31,524 nucleotides of DNA from JAZGEG01 sp964346665 (GTDB taxonomy: Archaea; Aenigmatarchaeota; Aenigmatarchaeia; QMZP01; QMZT01). Position numbers and translations under genes: made by a program. Positions 14,183-22,360 of the stretch are shown one piece after another (the first letter of the stretch is position 1; every line of letters starts with the position of its first letter). The stretch is taken from contig CAYFVC010000069.1 in assembly GCA_964346665.1 (NCBI GenBank), positions 1 to 31,524 on the forward strand, written 5' to 3'. Below the pieces are notes generated by a model, which ran no database searches, was not told the DNA's origin, and worked only from the letters and a program-made list of their open reading frames with translations.

Positions 14183-15454
14183 ATGGAGTTCGAAAGGGAT
14201 TTCGATCTTGAAATATCGGATTTTGGCATGCAGAAAATATATTCCCTCAGCTGGGATCACGGATATGGAGGGACGGTCGCTTGTCTTCCAGAGATAGATG
14301 AAGGGGTAGTTTACTTTGGATGTGACAACTACTATCTCTATGCGCTTGATGTTGAAACAGGAAAGGAAATCTGGAAATTCAAAGCCGGTGATTGTGCAGG
14401 CAATTATTCTCCCGTCATTGTTGGGGGCATCGTGTTTTTTGGTTCATATGATGGTTATTTGTACGCGTTGGGGAAGAAAACAGGAAAACTAGTATGGAAA
14501 TTCAAGACTGGGGGGAAGGTCGTTTCAGGAGTAGCCCATTCAGATGACAAAATAATTTTCGGTTCAAGGGATTCATACGTGTACTGTCTTGATTTCGAAG
14601 GGAGAGAAATCTGGAGGTTTAGAACGGGGGATGAAATAATATCAATGCCGACCATAATTGACGGAAATGTATACATAGGAAGCTATGACGGCTGTATGTA
14701 TTGTATAGATTTGGGAAACGGAAAGGAAATATGGAGGTTTAGAACGGGAGGAGCTGTCGGAAATTTCGGTCCAGTGAACATTCACGGCGATATGATATTT
14801 TTCGGGTCATGGGATTTTAACATGTATTGCCTGAACAGACACGCGGGTAAAGAAATATGGAGGGTTCGAGCAGGCAGAGGTATAATGACATCCGGAGAAA
14901 TCCATGACGGCGTACTGTATTTCGGAGCGAAAGACGGATTTCATGCAGTAGATATTTCGAATGGAAAAGAGTTATGGTTGATAAAGCTTGGATATAACCC
15001 GCACACATCTCACGTTTGCGTCTACGAAGATAAGATATATTTCGGTGGTGGGGAGGACGGTTATGAGAGGGGGGTTTTGATGTGCGTTGACAAAAGAGGG
15101 AAAATCTTATGGGAATTCATAACGAATGGCCCGTGCTGGATAGGCCCTCAGATTAAAGAGGGAAAACTAGTAACAGGATCCTGGAACTGTTATTTTTACA
15201 GGCTTGACACCGAAACTGGAAAGGTGATATGGAAGTTCAAAACGGGAGGGGAGCCTTCCAAAGAAAAGGTTATAGATCACAGCGAAGTTGCACTGGTAAC
15301 TATTATAACAGGAGAAGGGATTTTCGAGGAAAAGGATAGGGAAGAGAAATATTCACCTACCCCTGAGGTACAGATTTCAGATAATGTTTACGTCACAAAG
15401 AGCGAATATTCTATCGGATCAAAAACTTATAAAGCCGAAACAGGATATAAATAA
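14183..15454 (+). CDS. PQQ-like beta-propeller repeat protein, no signal peptide
   Basis: 423 residues built of about eight repeats of the form (V/I)YFGS-x-D-x-x-(L/M)Y-C-(L/I)D-x2-(T/N)GKE(I)W-(K/R)F-(K/R)-(T/A)G, the PQQ/quinoprotein-dehydrogenase-type propeller blade. Repeat cores lie roughly at residues 45-75, 85-110, 125-150, 165-190, 210-235, 250-270, 290-315 and 330-360. There is no signal peptide or membrane segment, and the PQQ cofactor-binding residues cannot be judged. Propellers of this class may be enzymes or binding scaffolds. The tail after residue 370 is charged and lacks the repeat. It lies 16 bases upstream of pckA on the same strand and is probably co-transcribed with it, but a functional link is unknown. 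Confidence 0.8.
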   Translation: MEFERDFDLEISDFGMQKIYSLSWDHGYGGTVACLPEIDEGVVYFGCDNYYLYALDVETGKEIWKFKAGDCAGNYSPVIVGGIVFFGSYDGYLYALGKKTGKLVWKFKTGGKVVSGVAHSDDKIIFGSRDSYVYCLDFEGREIWRFRTGDEIISMPTIIDGNVYIGSYDGCMYCIDLGNGKEIWRFRTGGAVGNFGPVNIHGDMIFFGSWDFNMYCLNRHAGKEIWRVRAGRGIMTSGEIHDGVLYFGAKDGFHAVDISNGKELWLIKLGYNPHTSHVCVYEDKIYFGGGEDGYERGVLMCVDKRGKILWEFITNGPCWIGPQIKEGKLVTGSWNCYFYRLDTETGKVIWKFKTGGEPSKEKVIDHSEVALVTIITGEGIFEEKDREEKYSPTPEVQISDNVYVTKSEYSIGSKTYKAETGYK

Positions 15455-15470
15455 ATTCTCATAAGAAAGG

Positions 15471-17123
15471 GTGATCAGCACGGATATCAGAAAAGAACTG
15501 GAAACCATTCTGGAAAAGCACGGGGATGTACACGTTAACCCTAAAAGGGAGGATCTGATAAAGGATTCTGTGAAAAACAAGGAAGCGGTGGTTTCGAAAA
15601 ACGGGGCGCTCGCGACTTGGACACCCCCAGAATCAACCGGTAGGAGCCCTGCAGATACGTATATCGTGAAGCGGAAAGAGAGCGAAAAGAATATTGACTG
15701 GGATTCCCCGAACAACAACCCTCTCGATCCGGAAACCTTCGATATGGTTCTGGAAGACGCGTTAAAAACCCTCGAAAACAAGAAGAGGATTTACGTGACG
15801 GAAAGGATATTGGGGGCGGATGTTTCTTATTCGCTTCCCATTATGGTGGTTACTGATCATGCATTGACTTTACTTTTCACGTACAACATGTTCAGGCCCA
15901 TTCCTAAGGATTTACAAAAAAGCGTATTCGCAAGGAAGGTATTTGTTTTGCTTGCTTTGCCGTATGATAAGCTCGACCCGAAAAAATACGAAGGCAGGCT
16001 AAGGGAAGTTGAACCAGAAAAGACATCGAACATAGTCATTGCTATGGACTTTGATAACAGGATAGGAGTAGTCTACGGGTCTGCTTACTGCGGGAGCGTC
16101 AAGAAGCTTATGTTCACCGTGATGAATTACCTGCTCCCTGGGGAGGGAATCCTCCCAATACACTGTTCTGCTAACGAAGGCGAAAGGGGGGATGTCGCCT
16201 TGCTGCTCGGGCTTTCAGGGACAGGGAAGACCACGTTATCCGCAGACCCTACGCGAGCGTTATACGGAGATGATGAGCATGGGTGGAGCGAAAAGGGAAT
16301 AGCGAATTTCGAATTTGGATGTTACGCGAAACTCATCAACCTCAATCCAAAGAAAGAACCGGAGATATACAACGCCATCATGCATGAGGATGCATATGAA
16401 AAACACGGGGCGATAGTGGAAAACGCGATGATATATCCTGACGGGAATTTCGATTTTTACGATGACAGGTTCACACCGAATTCAAGGGGTTCTTACCCCT
16501 TGTCATACCTAACAAACGTGAAAGCTTCGTCTGTAGGTGACCACCCGAAAACAATCCTTTTCCTAACAGCTGATGCAAATGCTGTTCTTCCTCCTGTGTC
16601 CAGGCTCACGAAAGAGCAGGCAATGCTGTGGTTTTTAATGGGGTACACGAGCAAGCTCGCTGGGACGGAAACAGGGATAATAGAGCCAAGAACCACGTTT
16701 TCCAGATTTTTTGGAGAGCCTTTCATGCCGAGGAATCCTGACGTTTACGCAAAAATGCTAGGGGAGAAACTGAAAAAGCACAAAACCAAAGTTTACCTCA
16801 TAAACACGGGATGGAGTGGCGGACCTTACGGGGTAGGGAAGAGAATAGATATTGACCTAACGAGAAAGATGGTTCACGCCGCTTTGGAAGGCGAACTGGA
16901 AATGGTCGAATATGAGGAGAACAAAATATTCCACATAATGGTTCCTAAAAACTGCCCTGGCGTGCCTAGCGAGATTCTAGACCCGAGGAACATATGGAAT
17001 GATAAAAAGGCATATTATAAGCGAGCGAAGATGCTTGCAAAAGAATTCGGCGAACATTTTGACAAGGCCTACAGGAAGAAAAGGATAGAAAAAGCTATCG
17101 AAAGAGAATGTCCTGGAAAATAG
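15471..17123 (+). CDS. pckA: Phosphoenolpyruvate carboxykinase, ATP-dependent type
   Basis: 550 residues, the length of the ATP-dependent family. It interconverts oxaloacetate and phosphoenolpyruvate with ATP. Visible motifs are GRSPADTYIVKR (the family's RSPKDKF-type substrate loop), the P-loop GLSGTGKTTLSAD (about residues 247-259), YGDDEHGWSEKGIANFEFG (kinase-2/metal region), and TGIIEPRTTFSRFFGEPF with the conserved substrate Arg. The start is GTG 15471, just after AAGAAAGG. Many archaea instead have the GTP-dependent enzyme, a separate family, so this gene may have come from bacteria; a tree would test that. It converges with aIF6, the two stops being eight bases apart. Confidence 0.92.
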   Translation: MISTDIRKELETILEKHGDVHVNPKREDLIKDSVKNKEAVVSKNGALATWTPPESTGRSPADTYIVKRKESEKNIDWDSPNNNPLDPETFDMVLEDALKTLENKKRIYVTERILGADVSYSLPIMVVTDHALTLLFTYNMFRPIPKDLQKSVFARKVFVLLALPYDKLDPKKYEGRLREVEPEKTSNIVIAMDFDNRIGVVYGSAYCGSVKKLMFTVMNYLLPGEGILPIHCSANEGERGDVALLLGLSGTGKTTLSADPTRALYGDDEHGWSEKGIANFEFGCYAKLINLNPKKEPEIYNAIMHEDAYEKHGAIVENAMIYPDGNFDFYDDRFTPNSRGSYPLSYLTNVKASSVGDHPKTILFLTADANAVLPPVSRLTKEQAMLWFLMGYTSKLAGTETGIIEPRTTFSRFFGEPFMPRNPDVYAKMLGEKLKKHKTKVYLINTGWSGGPYGVGKRIDIDLTRKMVHAALEGELEMVEYEENKIFHIMVPKNCPGVPSEILDPRNIWNDKKAYYKRAKMLAKEFGEHFDKAYRKKRIEKAIERECPGK

Positions 17124-17131
17124 CGAATGTT

Positions 17132-17791
17132 TCAAACGAAACCGAGTGTTTCTGACGCCAAACCTAGTTCCGGGCCGCTTGTTTGATCCCCTGCCAGGAA
17201 ACCGTTCGAATTGGCTATAAAACCCGATTTAACCCAAGGGTTTCCGAAATTAACCGATCCGGGGGAAACCGTGACCTCTAGGATTCTCTCTATTAACTTG
17301 CTCTCCTTCTTGGTTACCCATTTATGTGCTAGGCAACCGTTAGAATTGCATATAGCCAGAGATCCAACAAGGTCCATTCCTCCGATCGTTCCGACCCTTG
17401 TTTCAACCCCTAAGAATTTTCGGATGTCTTTCCTGTGTTTTTCCAGATCCCTAGAAACTATACACCCCTTATCGTTCGAAAGGATGAGATTTCCAAAAGC
17501 GGTGTGCTTGGTTTCGAGAACGAGGACATCGAAATTCCTCTGCATCTCTTCGATCTCCTCATTGTATATTCTGTCTGAGATCACGATACCCTGGGAATTC
17601 CCAGCCGTGAAAATCCCTATCAGTCCAGTTCCCAACACGCTCGTTTGGTAAACAGGGACCTTAAGAACGTTTTTGATGAGGTTTACGTCTTTCTTTCGAA
17701 TGAATCTGTTGACAAGACAGAATTTGTCGGTTGCGAATGAGAAAAGTCCTACGTTCGGGTTCTTCTGGAAATTGAGCTTTGCAAATTTCAT
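17132..17791 (-). CDS. eif6: Translation initiation factor 6 (aIF6)
   Basis: 219 residues, normal for aIF6, a five-bladed ring-shaped protein that binds the large subunit and prevents premature subunit joining. The repeats are visible as GIFTAGNSQGIVISD, GNLILSNDKGCIVSRD, GSLAICNSNGCLAHKW and SGFIANSNGFLAGD. It is the last gene of the eS19-PDCD5-eL39-eL31 cluster, its usual archaeal context. A TATA-like ATTTAATAAATAG (minus strand, about 17812-17824) lies about 25 bases before the ATG, so aIF6 may also be transcribed on its own as a leaderless mRNA. Confidence 0.93.
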   Translation of the reverse strand: MKFAKLNFQKNPNVGLFSFATDKFCLVNRFIRKKDVNLIKNVLKVPVYQTSVLGTGLIGIFTAGNSQGIVISDRIYNEEIEEMQRNFDVLVLETKHTAFGNLILSNDKGCIVSRDLEKHRKDIRKFLGVETRVGTIGGMDLVGSLAICNSNGCLAHKWVTKKESKLIERILEVTVSPGSVNFGNPWVKSGFIANSNGFLAGDQTSGPELGLASETLGFV

Positions 17792-17822
17792 ATAAAATAT
17801 ATTGAACGTCTATTTATTAAAT

Positions 17823-18263
17823 CTAAGATTTCGCTTCTTCCTTTGGCTTTTCCTTTGTTTCTTTCTTCTCTTCGGCTTTCTCTTCTTTGGTCTCTTTTTC
17901 TTCAGGTTCCTTCTTCTCTTCTTTCTTTTCCTTCTGTGTTTTTCCTGTCAGTCTCTCCTTTAATCCCGCAACACCCTTCTTCTTTTCTTCTTTCTTAACA
18001 ATAACTTCTCCAGGAAGTTTCACATCTACCATTTCCAAATCCCCCCTCACTTCAACCTTTATCCTTCCAGGCGGCTTTTTGAAGCCATATGAAAATATTA
18101 GTTCGTTGACACCCCTAGAAATCTTCATCCCTTTCGCTTTCGTGTGCTTCCTAACGAAACCCCTTACTTCCCTGAGCGCGCGATTACTTCTTTTTGATCT
18201 CGGCTCTTTCAACCATTCTCTCCTCAAATGGATAGTGTATATTCTTTCGATAACGTCCGCCAT
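17823..18263 (-). CDS. rpl31e: Ribosomal protein eL31 with long Lys/Glu-rich tail
   Basis: 146 residues, well over the usual archaeal length of about 85-95. The family domain takes up residues 1-95 (ERIYTIHLRREWLKEPRSKR through KVEVRGDLEMVDVKLPGE). eL31 lies near the peptide exit tunnel on the 60S/50S surface. After residue 95 comes a low-complexity tail of about 50 residues made almost only of Lys, Glu, Pro and Thr (motifs EKKE, KETKEK), likely disordered and possibly reaching into the cytoplasm near the tunnel exit. The start lies nine bases downstream of the eL39 stop. Confidence 0.92.
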   Translation of the reverse strand: MADVIERIYTIHLRREWLKEPRSKRSNRALREVRGFVRKHTKAKGMKISRGVNELIFSYGFKKPPGRIKVEVRGDLEMVDVKLPGEVIVKKEEKKKGVAGLKERLTGKTQKEKKEEKKEPEEKETKEEKAEEKKETKEKPKEEAKS

Positions 18264-18272
18264 TCATTCCAC

Positions 18273-18443
18273 CTACACTTTCAATTTCGATCCTCTCCTC
18301 CAGTCTTTCGTGCGGATACGTATTCTCCTAGTCCTCGCCCCCTTCAAACCGAACTTCTTTATGTCTGCCCAGCGGGGAGCCGATCTGAGTTTTCCCTTTG
18401 CGGAGAGCCTAAGTTTCTTGCCTCCTGGCTTGTTCCTTCCCAT
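18273..18443 (-). CDS. rpl39e: Ribosomal protein eL39
   Basis: A 56-residue, very basic protein read from ATG 18443-18441 to TAG 18275-18273. It starts MGRNKPGGKKLRLSAKGK, continues RSAPRWADIKKFG, and ends TKDWRRGSKLKV, which is unmistakably archaeal eL39, the small protein that lines the lower peptide exit tunnel. The gene is too short for many ORF filters but is intact and sits in its conserved place between PDCD5 and eL31. Confidence 0.96.
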   Translation of the reverse strand: MGRNKPGGKKLRLSAKGKLRSAPRWADIKKFGLKGARTRRIRIRTKDWRRGSKLKV

Positions 18444-18453
18444 ACAAACACCT

Positions 18454-18735
18454 CTACTTTTTCTTTATCCTTAACTCTCTTTTTTCCGAAAGGAGTTTCA
18501 GTATCTCCTTCATCTGTTCATCCGTGACGTTTTCCTTCAACTTTCCAGACTGATGTATCTGGAGTAGGTAAAGCTCGGCCTGCGCGGCGAGCTCCGGGTT
18601 TGCGAAGCGAACCCTTCCTAACCTTTCGTACGCCTCTTTCGAAAGTATTTTGCTCAAAATCTTCTTCTTCATCTCTTCTATTTGTTTCATTTGTTGCATC
18701 TGTTGCAATTGGTTCATGTCCAAGTATTCAGCCAT
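18454..18735 (-). CDS. PDCD5-family DNA-binding protein
   Basis: 93 residues. A Gln/Met-rich N-terminal helix (QLQQMQQMKQIEEMKKKI) is followed by the family core ILSKEAYERLGRVRFANPELAAQAELYLLQ and EQMKEILKLLSEKRELRIKKK. Archaeal members are small helical nucleic-acid-binding proteins; the eukaryotic homologue is PDCD5/TFAR19. The exact archaeal role is not established, but the fixed position between eS19 and eL39 suggests a link to ribosome biogenesis or translation. The gene lies 10 bases upstream of eL39 and 19 downstream of eS19. Confidence 0.9.
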   Translation of the reverse strand: MAEYLDMNQLQQMQQMKQIEEMKKKILSKILSKEAYERLGRVRFANPELAAQAELYLLQIHQSGKLKENVTDEQMKEILKLLSEKRELRIKKK

Positions 18736-18754
18736 ATAAACTCACCTTTCGAAA

Positions 18755-19165
18755 TTATTTCTCAACACCTTTCGCGATCTCCTTCAAGAAGAGCTTGCCC
18801 TTCGCGGTGACCATCCTTCCCTTTCCCTTTTCCGTCTTAACGAATCCTGCTTTCTCTAGCTGGTGTAAGATTTCGCGGATTACCGACCCGGATGCGATAT
18901 ATTTGTGTTCTGGTTTGTGTCCTCTCCTCTTTCTTCCTCCATAGACCTTTCTCATCCTTGAAATGCCAATAGGTTTGCCTAGGGAAAGCTTTCGGAGTAT
19001 GGAGGCCGAACGTATGTACCACCAGTTTTTTTGGGAAGGTGGTCTTTCTTTACACATTCCCGTCTTAACGAATTTAGCCCATTCGGGCGGTTTCATCTCC
19101 TCCATCTTCTCGAATTCTTTCGAAAGCTTTTCTATCAATTTATCAGCTTCAACCTGTTTTATCAT
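18755..19165 (-). CDS. rps19e: Ribosomal protein eS19
   Basis: 136 residues, usual for archaeal eS19, a small-subunit head protein needed for 16S rRNA maturation. Conserved blocks are PPEWAKFVKTG, the NWWYIRSASILRKL helix, YGGRKRRGHKPEHKYIASGSVIREILHQLEKAG and a C-terminal KGKLFLKEIA. It is the first gene of the eS19-PDCD5-eL39-eL31-aIF6 unit. An ATATAAATATT sequence on the minus strand (about 19196-19207) is a likely promoter shared spatially with the divergent SPFH-like gene. Confidence 0.95.
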   Translation of the reverse strand: MIKQVEADKLIEKLSKEFEKMEEMKPPEWAKFVKTGMCKERPPSQKNWWYIRSASILRKLSLGKPIGISRMRKVYGGRKRRGHKPEHKYIASGSVIREILHQLEKAGFVKTEKGKGRMVTAKGKLFLKEIAKGVEK

Positions 19166-19244
19166 ATAAGCACCTTGGTTATAAGTTCTATAGGTAATAT
19201 TTATATTGATTTGCCTTTTTTAAGTTTTACAAAAAATATCTAAT

Positions 19245-19952
19245 ATGACAATGGAGTGGGAAAGGGAAGAGAGTGTAATAGCTGAGAGGTTCAAAAAAGA
19301 GGAAATTCCGGGGTTTCTGACAAAAGAGTTTCTGGCGAAGGATGATGAATTTGTTGTTGTGGAAAAGGGGAGGGAAATATACAGGGAGAGGGGTCCTGGA
19401 AGTTTCACAATAAGCAGTTTTGCAGGCGATTTGACGGATATACTTTTGGTAGACAAATCAGAAAAAAACCTCGAAAGCGAGATAAAGAACGTATGGCTTT
19501 CTGATGAGAAAAAGATGGATCTCAAATTTGCTATCAAATTCAGAATATTCCATTCTGATCATTTCTCCAAAAACCTCATGGGTGAGAGGAAAAAGTTCTT
19601 TTTCAGTGATCTTCGGGATGAAATAGTTTCAAAGGTCATGTGCAGGAGTATTATCCCTGAATTGCAGAAAAAACCCGCCAGCGAATTTCTAAAGGAAGAT
19701 TTCAGGAAGGAGGTGAAAGAGAACATCGAATCTGAGATAAAAAAGAAGTTCAAGGAATGGGGTTTAATCCTTTCCTCGCTGTCCATTGATTTCGAAATGC
19801 CTGAGGGTATGAAATCGGAGGAAACAGAGAAAACCGAGGTTGAGAAGGTTGAAAAGACCGAGGTTGAGAAAACTGAAGAGAAAACCGAGAAAGAAGCTGA
19901 GGAAAAGGGATTAGAAGTTGTTAAAAAGTACGAAACCGAAATGACAGAATAG
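19245..19952 (+). CDS. SPFH/band-7-like protein, soluble
   Basis: 235 residues. The N-terminal part has the SPFH-like pattern EFVVVEKGREIYRERGPGSFTISS followed by a beta-rich segment, then helices with LRDEIVSKVMCRSIIPEL and KENIESEIKKKFKEWGL leading to a strand LSSLSIDFEMP, the layout of SPFH/virion-core-like proteins. No membrane segment or signal peptide is visible, unlike stomatins. The C-terminus (about 190-225) is a low-complexity Lys/Glu/Thr stretch with repeats of KTEVEK. The start could be ATG 19245 or 19251; a TTTTTTAAG about 25 bases upstream suggests a leaderless message. Its function is unknown, and assignment rests on pattern resemblance only. Confidence 0.6.
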   Translation: MTMEWEREESVIAERFKKEEIPGFLTKEFLAKDDEFVVVEKGREIYRERGPGSFTISSFAGDLTDILLVDKSEKNLESEIKNVWLSDEKKMDLKFAIKFRIFHSDHFSKNLMGERKKFFFSDLRDEIVSKVMCRSIIPELQKKPASEFLKEDFRKEVKENIESEIKKKFKEWGLILSSLSIDFEMPEGMKSEETEKTEVEKVEKTEVEKTEEKTEKEAEEKGLEVVKKYETEMTE

Positions 19953-19960
19953 GGAGAAAG

Positions 19961-20989
19961 CTAATCTATTGTTTCTATCATTAGCGCTATAAATGCTAGA
20001 ACGAAACCTAGAGCGATGGAAAGTATGAAATTGAATGATGATATTTCCGGGTTCAAGATCAATTCGGAAGCATTGTAGATTACGAGTGTCGCCGCTAAAC
20101 CGAACAAGGGGAGGGAAGCTATCCTTGAAGTTTTCTTTTCCTTCATGCTCATTCTTCTACCAAGCCAGGCAACCGTCCCTGAAATCCAGAAAAAGTAAAT
20201 GGATGATAAAAGGAAGGCTGCAGTCGCTTCAAATATCCCTATGTTCATGAAATCCACTATTGAATTGTAACCTCTGTATATAGCTAGACCTGCCACAGCG
20301 ATCGCGACAATGTACATGAAGAAGGCTAGCCTTCGCCCTGTGAACGATTCCTTCAGTTCATTGAATCCGCCTACTATGTAGTCCTCCAACCTGAATCCCC
20401 TTATGAAAAGATACGCTCCCACCACTCCAACTATAATCCTCCATCCAGTGTCTCCGAATGCCGCATATAGTAGAAGAGCGATTGCAGGCAATCCGAAAAC
20501 GAGCCTTGCGAATTTGGGGTTTTCAAGTGTTTCTTTTATGAAATCCTTTATCTTGTAATAACCTGATTCCAGCCTTTCCGATTGCCTCACAATGATTCTT
20601 CTCACCGAGAGTATGGGTATGTGCGATTGTATTATGGGAATCACGTGCTCATCATCCATCCCGTCCGAAACTAGAACGACAAAATCACTCGGTCTTTTGT
20701 TTAGTGCTTCGTTCAGCTGTTTTGATATTTCCCTGTCCGCATCTATGCCCCTGTTTTTATGTCCTGTTAGGACCATGACTTCCGAAGTGTACTTATCCTT
20801 AAGCTCCTCAAAGATATTTACCGCCCCGAAAATAGCGTTGCTGTCGCTGTCCTCGGGGTCTTTGAGGCTTAGTTTCACAGCTGTATCCAAAACCCTGTCC
20901 TTCCCTATTATCGGACCCTTTATCTTTAGTTTCTGGCCTATGTCATTATCGCGATCTACGCTCATCACCAGTATCCTGTCTTTCGGCAT
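19961..20989 (-). CDS. DUF373 family integral membrane protein
   Basis: 342 residues. A soluble N-terminal domain (1-150) begins RILVMSVDRDNDIGQKLKIKGPIIG and holds DPEDSDSNAIFGAV and VLVSDGMDDEHVIPIIQS, hallmarks of the archaeal DUF373 family. Six or so hydrophobic segments follow from about residue 160. The conserved Asp-rich motifs (VDRDND, DPEDSDSN, SDGMDDE) suggest metal or nucleotide binding, but no activity is established. The gene converges with the SPFH-like gene, stops eight bases apart. Confidence 0.85.
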   Translation of the reverse strand: MPKDRILVMSVDRDNDIGQKLKIKGPIIGKDRVLDTAVKLSLKDPEDSDSNAIFGAVNIFEELKDKYTSEVMVLTGHKNRGIDADREISKQLNEALNKRPSDFVVLVSDGMDDEHVIPIIQSHIPILSVRRIIVRQSERLESGYYKIKDFIKETLENPKFARLVFGLPAIALLLYAAFGDTGWRIIVGVVGAYLFIRGFRLEDYIVGGFNELKESFTGRRLAFFMYIVAIAVAGLAIYRGYNSIVDFMNIGIFEATAAFLLSSIYFFWISGTVAWLGRRMSMKEKKTSRIASLPLFGLAATLVIYNASELILNPEISSFNFILSIALGFVLAFIALMIETID

Positions 20990-21051
20990 GAAATCACTTT
21001 ATTTAATTAATGGTATGATTTTTAAAGTATTGTTCAAAATAAAAAGATATT

Positions 21052-21840
21052 ATGAGAGCCGAAATAGCGATAATAGGGGGAACGGGAATTTATTCTGAGG
21101 ATATGCTTAAAAATGTTAAAACCACAGAAGTTCAAACGCCTTACGGTAAACCCTCTAGCAAGATAAAGATCGGGTCTTTCAAAGGAAAGAAAGTCGCGTT
21201 TTTGTTTAGGCACGGAGAAAAACATTCCATCCCACCACATAAAGTCAATTCCCACGCGAACATATATGCATTGGAAAAATTAGGGGTTGAAAGGATCATA
21301 GGTATGGCCGCTGTGGGTTCATTGAAGGAGGGGATGAAACCAGGAGATATCGTAATCCCGGATCAATTCATAGACTTTACGAAATTACGAAACCCCACGT
21401 TCTATGACGGCCCGAAGGTCGCTCACATCTCAATGGCCGATCCATTTTGCGAGGAAATGAGAGGTGTGGTTTGTAAAACCATTGAGGGTTTGAACATCCG
21501 CTTTCATAAAAAAGGCACTTATATTTGCGTAGAAGGCCCTAGATTCTCAACACGAGCGGAATCGAATCTCTGGAGGATCATGAAGGCGGATATAATAGGG
21601 ATGACGTTAATCCCAGAGGCTGTTCTGGCGAGGGAGAAGGAGATATGCTATCTTTCGATTACGAGCGTGACTGATTACGATTGCTGGAAGGAGAAGGATA
21701 CCGTTTCCGCCACCGACGTTATAAAAACCATGAAGAAGAATGCAGAGAACATAAAGAATATCCTTGAGAATTTCATCTCAAAGACTCCGAAAGAAAGGAA
21801 ATGCGAATGTTCGAAAGCACTTAAAAATGCTTTTATCTAG
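21052..21840 (+). CDS. mtnP: S-methyl-5'-thioadenosine phosphorylase (MTAP/MTIP family)
   Basis: 262 residues. Family motifs are IGGTGIY (phosphate-binding, residues 8-14), RHGEKHSIPPHKVNSHAN (53-70), CVEGPRFSTRAES and GMTLIPEAVLAREKEICY, and TDYDCW with the two aspartates that contact the purine base. The enzyme releases adenine (or hypoxanthine) and methylthioribose-1-phosphate from the by-product of polyamine synthesis. The DYDCW motif suggests adenine-type specificity, although MTI specificity cannot be excluded. The TATA-like TTTTTAAAG about 30 bases upstream makes the message leaderless or nearly so. It converges directly with the Lrp gene, their ends touching. Confidence 0.88.
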   Translation: MRAEIAIIGGTGIYSEDMLKNVKTTEVQTPYGKPSSKIKIGSFKGKKVAFLFRHGEKHSIPPHKVNSHANIYALEKLGVERIIGMAAVGSLKEGMKPGDIVIPDQFIDFTKLRNPTFYDGPKVAHISMADPFCEEMRGVVCKTIEGLNIRFHKKGTYICVEGPRFSTRAESNLWRIMKADIIGMTLIPEAVLAREKEICYLSITSVTDYDCWKEKDTVSATDVIKTMKKNAENIKNILENFISKTPKERKCECSKALKNAFI

Positions 21841-22263
21841 TCACCTAATCTTCTCGATTATTATCGCGGGGCATATTTTTGTGATTTCTTCCATCGCTTC
21901 CAGTCTTTTCACGAATTTCGTTAGTTCCCTTGAATTCTCAAACCAGCATTCCATCAGTATCATGTGGTCCCCGCTCGACGAGCAAAGAGTAATCACTTCC
22001 TCCATTTCACTGAGTTTCTCCAGTGTTGAGATGTAACTTTCGGGTTTTGTGTCTATTCCTATAAGAGAATCTATGTTTAGGCCGATTTTTTTCGGATCAA
22101 CCTCTACTGTGTATTTTTTTATGACGTCCTCTTCTTCCAGCTTTTTTATTCGTTTTCTCACTGCTGTCTCACTGACCTCGAAATGTTTCGCGATGTCAAC
22201 GAATGAAATCCTTGAATTCTCCCTGAGCAGTTTTATCAGCTCTAAGTTTGAAATCCGAACCAT
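21841..22263 (-). CDS. Lrp/AsnC-family transcriptional regulator
   Basis: 140 residues from ATG 22263 (147 if an upstream in-frame start at 22284 is used). The N-terminal helix-turn-helix is LIKLLRENSRISFVDIAKHFEVSETAVRKRIKKLEEEDVIKKY, followed by the RAM ligand-binding domain (GIDTKPESYISTLEKLSEMEEVITLCSSSGDHMILMECW). I prefer 22263 because a TATA box (CATATAAATA, minus strand, about 22284-22293) lies some 25 bases upstream, giving a leaderless mRNA, and the upstream start would lie inside the promoter. It is divergent from the redox operon starting at 22361, which makes control of that operon or of itself plausible. Confidence 0.9.
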   Translation of the reverse strand: MVRISNLELIKLLRENSRISFVDIAKHFEVSETAVRKRIKKLEEEDVIKKYTVEVDPKKIGLNIDSLIGIDTKPESYISTLEKLSEMEEVITLCSSSGDHMILMECWFENSRELTKFVKRLEAMEEITKICPAIIIEKIR

Positions 22264-22280
22264 AATATTTATATATACGA

Positions 22281-22294
22281 ACATATTTATATGT
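22281..22294. promoter_or_regulatory. Palindromic operator overlapping the Lrp TATA box
   Basis: ACATAT and ATATGT are exact inverted repeats around TT (22281-22294), flanked by CGA on the left and TCG a few bases to the right. The palindrome coincides with the predicted TATA box of the lrp gene, the expected place for autorepression. It lies about 40 bp from the TATA box (GTATAAAAAC, 22321-22330) of the divergent redox operon. Confidence 0.5.
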
Positions 22295-22360
22295 TTATCG
22301 AACTTTCAATACTGTGAAAAGTATAAAAACTAAAATGTTAAAAAGAAACGGGGTGGGGGA

